Shown: piece after piece, positions 53,388 through 64,000 of the stretch
How the letters are laid out: each line of letters begins with the position of its first letter
Numbering within the stretch: the first letter of the stretch is position 1
From: Astragalus membranaceus
Taxonomy: Eukaryota > Streptophyta > Magnoliopsida > Fabales > Fabaceae
DNA length: 64,000 nt
Direction of reading: 5' to 3'
Assembly: GCA_039519185.1 (NCBI GenBank)
Contig: CM076846.1
Coordinates: 106,488,442 to 106,552,441 of the forward strand
Position numbers and translations under genes: made by a program
Notes under the pieces: generated by a model
What the model saw: the letters and a program-made list of their open reading frames with translations, nothing else
The model's database searches: none
What the model was told of the DNA's origin: nothing

Positions 53388-56300
53388 TTGAATCAAGAGC
53401 CGGGTTATTCTCCGGTGGCCAACCAACAACCCCCAAAATTCTTTGCCCAAGCCCTGGCTGGATCACGAGATAAGATATGCAATATACCGCCGAATCAACT
53501 TCCTCGTCCGTGTATCAAAGGAGATGAATTAGAAATATCTATTCCGAAGGACGAGTATGTGGCTGGTCTGGAGGGATGCAAGACACCTACACGGTAGATT
53601 TTTGCTACCAAAGGGAGATATTCCATCCATGATTGATGTTTTGCGATCCAAACTTCAAGAACTTTGGAAACCTACAGGTAAGTGGGGTCTTATCTCTCTA
53701 GGGAAAGGTTATTATGAATTTTCTTTTTCTTCCATAGATAATTTATGTAAAATTCAGTCCCACCCCTCTTGGAATTGCAAGTCGGATTTACTTCAGTTGT
53801 TTGCTTGGTAGCCCGACTTCAACCCTTTAACTTTAAAACATACAAATGCACAATGTTGGATTAGGCTTATAGGTCTTGCTCAAGAATACTGGCATCCTAA
53901 AATTCTTTTTGCTATTGCTAGTAGTGTTGGTACACCTATTTGTCTGGATGATACTACAAGTAAAAATTCTTTTGACAGAGCTATTGGCCATTTTGCTCCT
54001 ATATTCTGGTTGATATCGATTTGAAATCAAAGCTTAGAAATCAAATTCTTGTTGAGAGATCGAGTTATGCTTCACTTTTGTAGGCATTGAGTACGAAAAT
54101 TTGCCTCACTTTTGTATGAATTGCATGCATATTGGTCATACTACTAGCTATTGTAACAAAATAACACATTCAAGAGTGAAGAACAATAAGGCATGAAAGC
54201 TCCGAGAAAATGTTGTTCAACCAAAAATGGTTGCTAAATATGTTCCAAAATTGAAGGATACTAGTAATGAAAATGTCAAGCAGAATGTGTAGGTTAACAA
54301 TGTTCAAGTGAACAAGGAAGCTTTTAAAGGTGTCAACAATATTCCTTGGGATGGTCTGGATTCTAATCCTTTATTGGGATTTGCTTAGCCGTCTAATTCC
54401 CAACAAGCTTTACTTAGGAATTATGTGTAGCAACATTCAGATATGAATAAGCAGCAAGAGGAAACTTCATCTAATGTGATTAAAGAAGTTGTCGTGCAAT
54501 CTACGGAAGGGATAGACACTGTTGAATTTGTCCAGGACCCTTTCGCGTTGGATAAGGGTAAGCAAGTGTCATCTGCGGTTAAGCAGATGAAGAAAGTATT
54601 TTGAACTCCACTAAGAAGATGGCTAATGCAACCACCACTATTACTCAAGCGGCAGCTCAAGACCATATTGTTCAGATTTTCCCCACAACTAATACAATTT
54701 GTGGTTGTAATATTGAAACCCCCATTGTACACTCTAATATCAAGGTAGTTAATGATATGCAAATTGCTAGTCAATTTTGGTGTGATTCTGTTGATGACTC
54801 CGATGAGGACCAAATTTCGGAAGCAGGAGATTCCCAGGTTGTGTCCTCTAAGTATTTTCCTGATGATAATAATGATAATAATGACAGTTTCACAAAGGTT
54901 TTATCTAAATCTCAGCTAATAAAGATGAGAAAGAAGCAATTACAAATTCAAAAGAAGGCAGGTTATAAGACCCGATCTAAGGGCAGTATCCAACACTATT
55001 CTCAAAGTTATAGTCTCTCTATTGGAATGTCAGGGGAATTGGTAATCCTGACATAAGAGTAGTGTTAAAAAAGCTTTGTAAGTTGAATAAGCCATTTTTT
55101 TTTGTTTATTTTTGAGCCTTGGGTTGGTATAAATCAGATTCCCTCTAATTTTGTCTCTAAGTTGAATTTGAAGTTGTTTGTAGAGAATAATAGAGGTTCT
55201 TTTCCCTCCAATCTTTGGTGGTTTTGCACCAATGCTTATAGTCCTATAGTGATTTCCTCTACTAGACAACAAGTGGCTTTCTCTATAGTTGTGGAAAATC
55301 AAACTCTTTTCTTCTCCGCTGTTTATGCGACGTCTAACAATTACATTGCAAGGAGGGAGTTATGGAGTGAATTTACTAAATTGCAGTAGGATCATTTTGC
55401 TCCTTGGGGCTTTATTGGTGACTTTAATGTAGTTATGGGTGCTCATGAGCATACAGGTAAGGGCCTTCCTTCAACTACTTCCTGTGATGAGTTCTCGTCA
55501 TGGACTGACGTGAACCATTTGATCCATATTCCTATACAAGGGGGGTCTCAATATACTTGGTCTAATGGTAGACTTGGAAATAATTATACAGAAAGAAGAC
55601 TAGATAGATCCATTTGTAATGAGGCTTGGCTCAAATTCTGGGACAGTGTGGACCGTTGCACTCTTACTAGAAGTATGTCAGATCATTTTTCACTTCTCTT
55701 GCTTATGAAAAAGGAGACTTTACGAAAACGTTCTTCTTTTAAATTTATGAAAATGTGGGCTTAACACCCCGATTGTAAGAGGGTTGTCTCTGAAGCATGG
55801 CAGAGTCCTGTAGTTGGCTGCCATATCACGTCTTATCTCAAAAATTGAAAAACTTGAAGGCAAAACTTAAAGACTAGAACACTACGGTTTTCGGTAATGT
55901 TTTCGCTAATGTTAATGATGCTTTAGCCAAGCTTGGTAATATCCAGGAGAAGATTAATAATCTGGGAGGTTCAGATACTTTATTTTCTCTTGAGAATGAA
56001 GCTCAAACCAATTTGCAGGTTGGCTAAAATTATGAAGAAACTTATTCGAAGGAGAAATCTAGAGTTAACTGGCATAATTTTGGGGATAGAAATACTGTTT
56101 TCTTTCATAAAATGACCAAGATTAAAAATGTTACCAGGAGAATTTCTGTTATGAAGGATGGTGATAGTATTTTTTTCAGATGCTTCTGATATTGTGAATC
56201 ATTTTTTGAGTTATTATCAGAATTTGTTTTCGGTGAACAGTGATTGTCGCTCCAATGGTCTTATTAGGGAAGTTATTCCTTTTTTGGTTTCCGATCAGGA

Positions 56301-56697
56301 CAATGTTATGCTTACTAATTTACCTTCTATGGATGAGGTTAAAACTGCAGCTTTCTCTCTTAATGGAGATGGTGCCCCTGATCCTGATGGGTTTGGAGGT
56401 TTCTTTTTCCAGCATTACTGAGACATTGTTGCTCAAGATGTTTATAAACAAGGTTAGATGCTTCCTAATTTTAATTCTAATATCGTTGCCTTGATTCCAA
56501 AAGTAGACGGAGCTGAAAGAATTGAGCATTATAAACCTATAGCTCTAGCTAATTTTAAATTAAAAATTATTACTAAAGTTTTAGCTGGCAGATTTGCTCT
56601 AGTTGCTCCTATTATTAATTCTGATAATCAGAGGGGTTTTGTGAAAGGTAGGAACATTTTTGACTGTATTTGCAGTGCCTCTGAATGTGCACGTTAA
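53388..56697 (+). pseudogene. Decayed L1-type LINE (ORF1, endonuclease, partial reverse transcriptase)
   Basis: ORF1 pieces at 53388-54050 read FFAQALAGSRDK, LGKGYYEFSFSSIDNL and NAQCWIRLIGLAQEYWHPKI, the DUF4283 pattern of plant LINE ORF1. The endonuclease spans about 55030-55760 (WNVRGIGNPDIR, GFIGDFNVVMG, YTWSNGR, LDRSICNEAWL, SDHFSL). Reverse transcriptase starts near 56200 (NGDGAPDPDGFGG, NIVALIPKVDGAERIEHYKP, RGFVKGRNIFDC) and stops at 56697, where a reversed Stowaway-like copy begins. Many stops and frame changes make it long dead. The polymerase active site and the 3' end are missing. Confidence 0.88.
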
Positions 56698-57226
56698 CAT
56701 GTTCATTACGACTTCGTTTATTTTTCAACATACTTATTTTTTTAGTTGGGTTTGCATTACTATGTTCTTCCTTTTTTTTGGGTTCTTACTCTCTTTAATT
56801 TTGGCTCACTCTTAGAACTTTTTTGCATTATAAAAAAATGATAAGATACTAGGCTAAAAATTAACATAAATCATAAATTAACACATTTCCCATAAATCGA
56901 TTTAAAATATGAAGTTCAAAGATAAATTAGCTATGATATCTAGTTACAAAAAAAAATTTGTTTAATATGTATTGATAAGAACTTGATGTTTGTTTTTTGT
57001 TTTTTGGTGTTAGCGCAAACCATTGTGCTTTGTAACATCAAGCACATGTACATATTTGAAAAGTGGGGTTATAAAACAGTGCATGGGATAATGAAAACAT
57101 AAGGGTAAAACATGAATGCTGGTCATGGGATTGTGGTTTACTGGTATTGAATAAAAAACCTTAAACGAATTCTATAGTGAAACAGAGGGATTTGTTTCAC
57201 AATACTTGTCACTTTATAGGCAAAAA
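56698..57226 (-). mobile_element. Reversed Stowaway-like copy, truncated
   Basis: The minus strand from about 57190 down matches the start of the 12708 element (TTTCACTATAGAATTCGTTTAAGG) and 57000-56700 matches 52250-52560. At 57193-57226 a fragment of another copy's 3' end (TTTCACAATACTTGTCAC) is joined on. With 51979-52900 it brackets the LINE in inverted orientation. Confidence 0.6.
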
Positions 57227-57260
57227 CACTACTAGAAAAATCGATATTAGGGTAAGCACC

Positions 57261-57404
<144 letters not shown>

Positions 57405-57417
57405 TGCGGTTTGTATC

Positions 57418-57612
57418 CAGTGGCGGACCTGGCATACAACCAGGGGGTTCAACTGAAATTTTATAAGATATAAATAGTCTAAATCTCCTGAAATTTTAAT
57501 TTTGACCCCCCTGAAAATTTTAAATTGTACTAGTAAACCAAGTTTTGCACCCATTTGACACCGGCCTTAAAAAATTTGACACCCCTGACCCCGGGGTCCG
57601 GGTCCGCCACTG
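57418..57612. mobile_element. hAT-type MITE (195 bp)
   Basis: Starts CAGTGGCGGACC and ends GGGTCCGCCACTG, an inverted pair, flanked by the 8-bp target duplication TTTGTATC (57410-57417 and 57613-57620). An 8-bp duplication with CAG...CTG ends is typical of hAT elements. No coding capacity. Confidence 0.92.
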
Positions 57613-57620
57613 TTTGTATC

Positions 57621-58590
57621 TCTATTGCTCTCCCTTTCTCTTTGCCCTTTGCCTATGGTTTTTTGTTTAGTTGTTCATCTTTTTATTGAAATTACAGTTA
57701 GGGTTTGGGAGGAAGATTGAGTCTTTCTTTCTACTTTATTGTCTCCTATTTCCTTTCTTTAGGGTTTTTGTTTGAAAAGTATGGAAAGCTGTAGAAGAAC
57801 TCTAGCTATATGAGAAGAAAACTTTGCTTTTGAATAGTCGGTCATAGCAATGTTCGGAAGACAAAAACAGTTGTGTGCTGTGCAGCAGAGAAAGAGATAG
57901 GATGCAAGGAAATTATTATTATTATTATAAGATATAAGATCATAAGATAGAAAGAAAGGAAATTATTATTATTTTAAGATGATTGTTGTTGAAAGGCATG
58001 TCCATCGTCTTTCAAAAGATGATAGATTATTATCTTATTATTATAAGATGATTAACATAAAAAATCTTGTTGAAAGTAGGCATCTCCATGATCTTAGTTG
58101 TTGAACGGCAACATTTAAGGTTTGCATCAAGGTACTCTGCTGAGATGGAGGGTTGATTATGGTTCTAATCATTTTGTCATGTGTCTCAATTTCATTTGCT
58201 AAATAAGGTTGATAAAAAATCCTACTGATAGGGAGAAAAGCTTTTGGGAAGTCTTGGTGGCCTCTTCTCCAAATCTTGGAAACCAGAGAAGACACGTTCA
58301 ATAACAGGACCTATTATTGTTGGAGGTAAATATTTTCTATAGGGAAAAGAATTCCAGAAAGGCTTGGAAAAGAAAACAGATGGATTCTTGTTGAATGGGT
58401 TATTATTATTATAGAATAAGATGACTACATATATGTGCTGCATTTTACATTACAGGAGCAAGCATCTAAATTAAAAAAATAAAGGTGATTCACATTTGTT
58501 GGATTTCTTTGCATCTTGAATGGGTTCTTGAATTACTAAATGTGGTCTTCATATCTAAAGTGGCATCTGTAAATCAAAACTAGTCAATTA
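57621..58590. other. Intergenic stretch, nothing identified
   Basis: AT-rich with ATTATT runs near 57915 and 57965. The minus strand 58443-58222 has an open frame with codon-like texture (PPTIIGPVIERVF, LEKRPPRLPKSF) that I could not match to a family; it may be another displaced gene fragment. Confidence 0.4.
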
Positions 58591-58863
58591 AAAAAAAACT
58601 TTTAAAGTCAGGCGAAATAATGTCTGACTTAAGTATAGATTTAAAGTCAGACTCAGGCTCGACTTTAAAAATGATTCCAGCGGCGGAGCATCAATTATTA
58701 AAGTCAGGCAATGAATGCTTGACTTTAAAACAGACTTACGAAGTCGAGCTATCGCTTGACTTTAAAAGTCCTGACATACGAAGTCGACTTAATAGAAGTC
58801 AAGCTGGCGCCTGACTTTAAATGTCCAATTTGCTTGACTTTAAATCCCTTTTTTGCACTAGTG
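58591..58863. mobile_element. CACTA-type terminus with subterminal repeats
   Basis: Ten or so copies, in both orientations, of AAAGTCAGGC / GCTTGACTTTAAA lead up to TTTTTTGCACTAGTG at 58849-58863. This is the same terminal sequence as the 13479-16350 element but with an unrelated subterminal repeat family. The partner end was not identified; CACTACTAGAAAAA at 57229 is possible, but the flanking triplets do not match. Confidence 0.65.
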
Positions 58864-59024
58864 TTTCATATTTTGATAACATTTGTCCCTTCTTCCCTCT
58901 CTCCTCTCTCTTTGTATCTTTTTAACTTTAGTTTTCTATCATCTTATTTGTAAATGCTCATCTTGTTAGTGCTGTTTTGATTTTGATTTACTTTTGGTTA
59001 AAAATGAAATCTTTACTATTGCAG

Positions 59025-59230
59025 AGACTAGATAGAGATGGTTGCCTTTGGGAAGAAGTTGAAAGAAAGACAACTTCAGGAATGGCAAGGGTATGTTTTC
59101 TGATTTTGAGTTGTGGGTGGCAAGTCAAATATTAGTGCCATGTTTGGAGTAGTTTGGGTCCATTTTTAGGCAAGCTCATAACTCATTAGTTTTGACTTTT
59201 GATTCAGATATTACATAAACTACAAACTGT
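59025..59230 (+). pseudogene. 5' fragment of an SPX-MFS (PHT5-type vacuolar phosphate transporter) gene
   Basis: After an intron-like TTGCAG at 59019-59024, exon sequence AGACTAGATAGAG leads to an ATG at 59038: MVAFGKKLKERQLQEWQ, then a donor (GTATGT at 59091), a 117-base intron, an acceptor (GATTCAG) and GYYINYKL. This is the N-terminal start of the SPX domain in SPX-MFS proteins, including the conserved Lys residues that sense inositol pyrophosphate. After Leu the match ends and the frame soon stops. Neither the rest of the SPX domain nor the transporter follows. It is a displaced 5' fragment; its intron is kept, so it arose by DNA copying. Confidence 0.82.
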
Positions 59231-59294
59231 TACAAAGTGGCTTCAGTCTCAAGACTTTTCCCCTTTTAACAACTTAGATTAATTTTTCGCGCAG

Positions 59295-60175
59295 GTTTAT
59301 GGAACGAACGAAAAAGAAATAAAAACAGTAAAGAACACAGTAGATTTTATACTGGTTCAGTCACCTCCCAGTGACCTACGTCCAGTCTTCACAACCCTGT
59401 GAGATTTTCCACTAACAAAAACAAAGCTTAACCGGGTGCTTTAAAACCCTTACAGACTCAGGCACTCTTTACCTAGGATACCTCACCTATTGCAAGGGCC
59501 CTCAAGATCTATAACCAACAAGAGATACCCCACCCTTGTTACAACCACAACCCCTAGAGAGATACCCCACTCTCTAGTACAAACAAGAACCCTAGAGAGA
59601 TACCTCACTCTATAGTATAAACCAATTACAACGTTAAAGCAGATTACAAATCAAATAACAAATACCTCTATGAAGGTGGTTACAACAACTTAAAGATTCC
59701 CAACCCAATCTAACCCTTGAGAGAGATCAGCTCAAAAGATGAAGAATTTGAGGAAAGAGTTATGCGTTTCAGCTTGTGAATATTTGGGTTGTACGTTCTG
59801 TGCAGCCCTATGTCTCTATTTATAGATTTAGGAAAAATATGATCGTTGAGACAATTTCTAACAAGTGAAAAATCGATTGTTTGCTTAAAAACACTTAGTA
59901 TAATAATCGATCATTTGCTTTTAAAATGAGAACAACTTCATAAGTGAGTGATCGATTGTTTGCTTCTAAAGCCAAGTGAGAAAATCAATTCTTTACTTAA
60001 ATAAAACAGGATCAAAATCGATTTTAGGCTTTAAACTCCTAAGGCTATGAATCGATTGTTTGCTTCCAAGAAAAACAAGACCTTTAAGAAATTAGGTGGA
60101 AAATCGATTTTGTGCTTCCATAAATAGGCTCATAATCGATTTTGTACTAGGCAAAGTAAAAGTTAGTCTGCAACA
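59295..60175. repeat. Probable retroelement LTR-like block with AATCGATT repeats
   Basis: 59330-59640 has the texture of known plant LTR leaders (ACTGGTTCAGTCACCTCC, ACCTACGTCCAGTC, repeated GAGAGATACCCCAC). 59870-60160 has about eight diverged repeats of AATCGATTGTTTGCTT. No coding sequence, no partner LTR and no target repeat were found. Confidence 0.4.
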
Positions 60176-60213
60176 CTAGTTTTTGATTGATATTATTATG
60201 TCTTTATTATTCT

Positions 60214-60309
60214 TACTCCTTGGCCTAATGGATAAGGCGCTGGTCTACAGACCAGAGATTCTAGGTTCGATCCCCAGTGGAGTCGTGGGTTCGATCCCCA
60301 GTGGAGTCG
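60214..60309 (+). pseudogene. tRNA-Arg(ACG)-like pseudogene with a duplicated 3' end
   Basis: 60214-60285 follows plant tRNA-Arg(ACG): D arm GGCCTAATGGATAAGGC, anticodon stem CTGGT...ACCAG, T arm GGTTCGATCC, and acceptor end GTGGAGTCG. The anticodon loop is six bases (CTACAG) instead of seven, the first acceptor pair is lost (T opposite C) and the T stem has a mismatch. 60286-60309 repeats the T-arm-to-acceptor segment with one base changed, and TTTTT follows. Not a working tRNA. Confidence 0.82.
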
Positions 60310-60399
60310 TTTTTATTCACATTAAGAAACATGCAATACTTTTAAGAAATTTGTATAACTTTCAAGTTTTATGAATTGGTGGAATTTTGTGTTTGTAGT

Positions 60400-60473
60400 A
60401 CCTTTAAGTTTAGTGACGGATTGTTCCCTCGCTATTAGTGACGGAAAAATTCCCTCTCTATTAGCGACGGAAA

Positions 60474-60517
<44 letters not shown>

Positions 60518-60660
60518 TAGCGGCAGAATTTTCCCTCTCTATTAGCGACAGATTTTTCCCTCTCTATTAGCGACATATTTTCAAAATCCCTCGCTAAATA
60601 TTTAGTGACGCCGAAATTGGTTACGAATAATGGGTCCTTGCAAATTCCGTCGCTAAACCA
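60400..60660. repeat. TTAGCGACGG repeat cluster with a TC tract
   Basis: Six or so copies of CTATTAGCGACGGAAAAATT, partly decayed, interrupted by a TC tract of about 40 bases (60478-60516). Such motifs are typical subterminal repeats of DNA transposons, but no element ends were located. Confidence 0.55.
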
Positions 60661-61729
60661 ATTATATGTTGATTTTAAACATATCCTTTATGTTGATAAG
60701 ATAAAAATGTATTACTTCTTGTAGAAATAAATTTTTTTTGACAATAGTAATAGGCCAAACTAAAATTTTGTGTCAACATAAAAGATCAAAAGTGTATTTT
60801 TGCCTTGTTCTACTATACACATTTCATTTATCATTTTAGATTTTTTAAAATTATTTTTCAAAGAGGAAATAGGACATGCACAATCAGTGTAAAAATATTT
60901 TACACCAACCTCTAATTAGAATTCACTTTTCTATGGTTACATTTGAATGCAGATACAAAGTAAAGTGTTGAGTAATCTAATTAAAATAAAAACAAAAGGT
61001 AATCTATGCATAAAAAACAAGGGATTTAAATTGTTTAGTTTATTTTAAAGAGAGTAGAGAAGAAATTTAAGATAATAATGAGGGTAAAAATGATAAAACA
61101 AAAGTTAGATGTTATGCACTATAAACTCAAACGCTACATGAATTAGTTTAAAAAAGATGCTAAATGCTAACCAAAAAATACTAAACGCTAATGCTTACTA
61201 AACACGTTTGTTCGTTATCTGCCAATCAGACGCTGGTGTAAAATATTTGGAATTTTTTTAAAAAGATTTAAAATGCTAAATGAAATGTGTATAGTAAAAT
61301 ATAAAAAAAATACGTTTAAAAATTAAAGTTTATTTGTTGAACATATAAAATATAAGAAAATGACATCTACCATTTTTTGAACAATTATAAAATAAAAAAA
61401 ATAAATTGATTCTTTTAAAATATATTGCGAAAAGTTAACTATTAGAAAAAATAATAGTTGAGATATGTTAAAAAGTTTTACATATATAAAATGTTCTAAA
61501 CAATTTTAGGTCCACGTCCATTTTTTTCTTTTGATAGAATCGATTTTTATTTTTTGGTATAAAGTCCACATGCAATTTCCCTTCCTTCTAAAATGGGAAA
61601 CATCTACATTATTTAGTGGGAATGTTACAACTGTTTGATGAATCCAATGGTTGATTGTGTTGCAGTAGAGGATGGTTGTAGAGAATAGCTGTGTAGGATC
61701 CGGATCCATGATGGATCAAATTGAACACA
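60661..61729. other. AT-rich stretch without features
   Basis: Very AT-rich. No open frame of note, RNA gene or repeat boundary recognised. Confidence 0.55.
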
Positions 61730-63732
61730 ATTTTTTTTTGAACTAGATATCACAGATAATTTATCTTTGAACTTCTTAATTTAAATCAATTTATGAAAAA
61801 TGTGTAAATTGATGGTTTAAGTATTATTAAATTTAATTTAATTTTTAGTTTAGTATCTTATCATTTTTTTACAATGCAAAAAAATTCTAAGAGTAAGCTA
61901 TAAATAAAGAGAGAAAGAACCCAAAAAAAGGAAGCACATACGTAATGCGAACTTAAATAAAAAAATAACTATGTCGAAACATAAACGAAGCCGTAATGAA
62001 CATGTTAGCATGAACATTCTGATAGTGTTAGCATGAACATTTCAATAATGTTAACGGTAAACTAAAAAATAACAAAACAATAGCTTTATAGAACGTGTTA
62101 ATCAATTACTACAACAACAAAGATTTAATCAACCAAAGATATATGGATTGTGTTATTGATATTGAGAATAGTTTATCTTGAATTATTGGACTTTAAAAAA
62201 TTTATTAGTCAATTCATGAAAAGTGTGCAAAACAATAAATGAAGAAAGGGACATAATAGGCATAACGGATACCTAAACTAGCAAAGTGATAAGTAAAACG
62301 AAACAAATTTTGACCTATAAAGGGACAAGTATCATGAAGAGACCCATAATCTCTCTTCATCTATGTAGCCCGGATATGGGATATGATACAGAATACGATA
62401 CATATACGGGGATACGGGAAAATTTTGAAAATCAAGATACGACACGGCTGGATACTTTAATAAAAAATTAAATTAAAATTTAAATATATAAAAACATAAC
62501 AGAAAAATAAAAGGCTTAATTACAGTTTTGGTCCCCCTGTTTTCATCAATTCACGATTTTGGTCCCCCAAATTTTAATTTGACGATTTTGGTCCCCCTAT
62601 TTTCCCAATTTGAAAAATCATAGTCCCCCTCTTAAATAAGTCAAAATTGAAACTCAATTTTGACTTATTATCCTACATGGCAGTCTACGTGGCACCCACC
62701 CCACCCCCCTCCATTGTTCCTCTTCCCCTCCCACCCCCACCTCCGTGAACCCCCCCACAACCACACCCTCTCTCTCTCTCCTTCGCATCTCACCCTCCCC
62801 CCACCGATCCTCCCTCGCTCACTGTCGCTCTCCCTCCTCTCTCAATCACCGTCGCTCTCCCTCCTCTCTCAATTACTGATCCCCCTTTCCCTCTCACCAC
62901 CGTCTCTCTCTTCCCCCTCGTTTTCCATCTCTCTCTTCGCATCTCTGGTTCTCTCGCTCGTCGCTCTTCCTCGTCGCTCTCCCTCGTCGCTCTCCCTCGT
63001 CGCTCTCGCTCGTCGCAGATCGCAGAGGAGGGGGAGGGGTTCACGGAGGTCGCAGTCGGAGGGAAAGGAGGGTGGAGGCACCGTGGAGATGAGAGGTTCA
63101 CGGAGGGGGGGTGGGAGGGGAAGAGGAACAGTGGAGAGGTTCAGGAGGAAGAAGAAGGTGGGGGTGGGGGGTGGCTGGGTGCGCCTACGTGGCAGTCCAC
63201 GTGGGCTGCCACGTAGGATAAGTCAGTCAAAATTGACTTTCAATTTTGACCAATTAAGAGGGGGACCTTGATTTTACAAATTGGGAAAATAGGGGGACCA
63301 AAATCGTCAAATTAAAACTTTGGGGACCAAAATCGTGAATTGGGGAAAATAGGGGGACCAAAACTATAATTAAGCCAAAATAAAATGGAATAGAAACACA
63401 AATAGAAAAAAATAAAGATGAAAAACAAAAATATTGCATTTTATAGCGATGAAAAAAATTTCCCAAATAGATAAAAAAATCATACAAAATATATGGATGA
63501 AAGGAAGAGGACAACCGACACACCTTTGTACGAGTGACTAGTAACAAAAGGTGGGGGTGGACAAGTAACTGAGACCACCAAAAACTGTATAATCTGAATA
63601 GTTAGTGGCAGAGCTTGAATTAAATATTGAGGAGAGCGATAATTACTAACTAAAATATTATTGACTTAGAAGCTCACATATATATATATATATAATAAAT
63701 AGATGACTTTCTATAGACTAAAATATTCATAT
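61730..63732 (+). mobile_element. Further Stowaway-like copies with the host segment of the CACTA locus
   Basis: 61730-62330 parallels 52285-52890 closely. From 62341, ATAATCTCTCTTCATCTATG picks up the sequence seen at 12921 and follows it (with a MULE insertion) to the same CACTA junction at 63733. So a 3' end of one copy is joined to the middle of another, and the 12.9-13.8 kb locus is present twice in this window. Confidence 0.65.
62513..63376. mobile_element. Non-autonomous MULE (864 bp) with 9-bp target duplication
   Basis: Starts GGCTTAATTACAGTTTTGG and ends with the inverse CCAAAACTATAATTAAGCC. The inverted pairing extends for about 190 bases. AAAATAAAA flanks both sides (62504-62512, 63377-63385), and the empty site at 13075-13095 has it once. 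A 9-bp duplication and long inverted repeats are Mutator-type. The middle is CT- then GA-rich, and its open frame lacks an ATG and is low complexity; this may be a captured piece of unknown origin. Confidence 0.92.
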
Positions 63733-64000
63733 CACTAGTGCAAAATTGACATTAAAAAGCACCATTTAGCATCGGTTGTTTAAACACCCGATGCTAAATG
63801 TAGATGCGGTGGCAATTTTGCATTTAAAGTGAAGTTTTCAATTTTCGCGCCTACATTTAACATCAGTTGTTTAAACAACCAATGTTAAAAGTGTTTGTGT
63901 GATACTTTTAGTATCAGTTGTTTAAATAACCGATGCTAAAAGTATATGTGTGATACTTTTAGCATCGGTTGTTTAAATAACTGATGTTAAAAGTGAACAT
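63733..64000 (+). mobile_element. Left end of a second CACTA copy, cut by the window edge
   Basis: CACTAGTGCAAAATTGACAT and the following subterminal repeats match 13479-13750 with few changes, at the same position in the same host sequence (TAT before it). Whether it carries the four gene fragments cannot be seen here. Confidence 0.9.

Noticed and set aside
57229..57242. CACTACTAGAAAAA as the left end of the CACTA element ending at 58863
   Set aside because: The flanking triplets (AAA and TTT) do not match, the subterminal repeats seen at the right end are absent, and the terminal repeats agree only in CACTA and the A run.
58222..58443. Minus-strand open frame with protein-like texture
   Set aside because: No family recognised, no splice-supported continuation that I could establish; left as part of the intergenic stretch.
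60214..60285. Functional tRNA-Arg gene
   Set aside because: A six-base anticodon loop and broken acceptor and T stems make it a pseudogene.
62660..63271. 203-codon open frame in the MULE
   Set aside because: It starts with TTG, is low-complexity Ser/Pro/Leu then Gly/Arg, and lies in a biased-composition stretch.

Overview
The window is nuclear DNA of a flowering plant, probably a eudicot and quite possibly a legume. It has genes with short GT-AG introns, a plant matrix metalloproteinase, Tat-type Ty3/gypsy and Ty1/copia LTR elements, a tRNA-derived SINE, an L1-type LINE, CACTA, MULE, hAT and Stowaway-like DNA elements, and long AT and CT microsatellites. The legume placement is inference only. 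All calls were made by reading, without alignment software, so element edges rest on the target-site duplications (TSDs) and terminal motifs quoted, and similarity edges are good to a few tens of bases.

Layout. 0-1.2 kb: a deleted gypsy remnant. 1.8-6.4 kb: a MITE directly upstream of a seven-exon gene for an uncharacterised protein that looks like a permuted NlpC/P60 (papain-like) enzyme. 8.0-10.1 kb: a small complete Ty1/copia-type element without gag-pol. 11.05-12.18 kb: a single-exon, probably GPI-anchored matrix metalloproteinase. From 12.36 kb onward nearly everything is transposon.

The centre, 12.7-52.9 kb, is a nest that matched TSDs let one unpack. A Stowaway-like element (12,708-52,900) holds a CACTA element (13,479-16,350, TSD TAT), a SINE (16,487-16,687, 12-bp TSD) and Tat element A (16,801-51,978, TSD GTTGG). 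The gag gene of A holds element B, a 14-kb non-coding element with 3.8-kb LTRs (26,533-51,068, TSD GTGAT). The right LTR of B holds Tat element C (37,544-47,878, TSD GAATA), which looks nearly intact and young.

Two things stand out. The CACTA element carries fragments of four unrelated host genes in a row on one strand: glyoxalase I, a SEPALLATA-type MADS-box gene, NADP-malic enzyme and an alcohol-dehydrogenase-like gene, with intron borders still visible. Elements A and C both carry, antisense to gag-pol, an additional gene with its own TATA box and two phase-1 introns at matching places; it is intact in C and broken in A.

52.9-64 kb: a decayed LINE between inverted Stowaway-like copies, a 136-bp CT tract, a hAT MITE, a CACTA terminus, a 5' fragment of an SPX-MFS (PHT5-type vacuolar phosphate transporter) gene, a tRNA-Arg pseudogene with a duplicated 3' end, a MULE with a 9-bp TSD, and a second copy of the Stowaway-plus-CACTA junction running off the end. 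Only two host genes look functional: the papain-like protein and the metalloproteinase.
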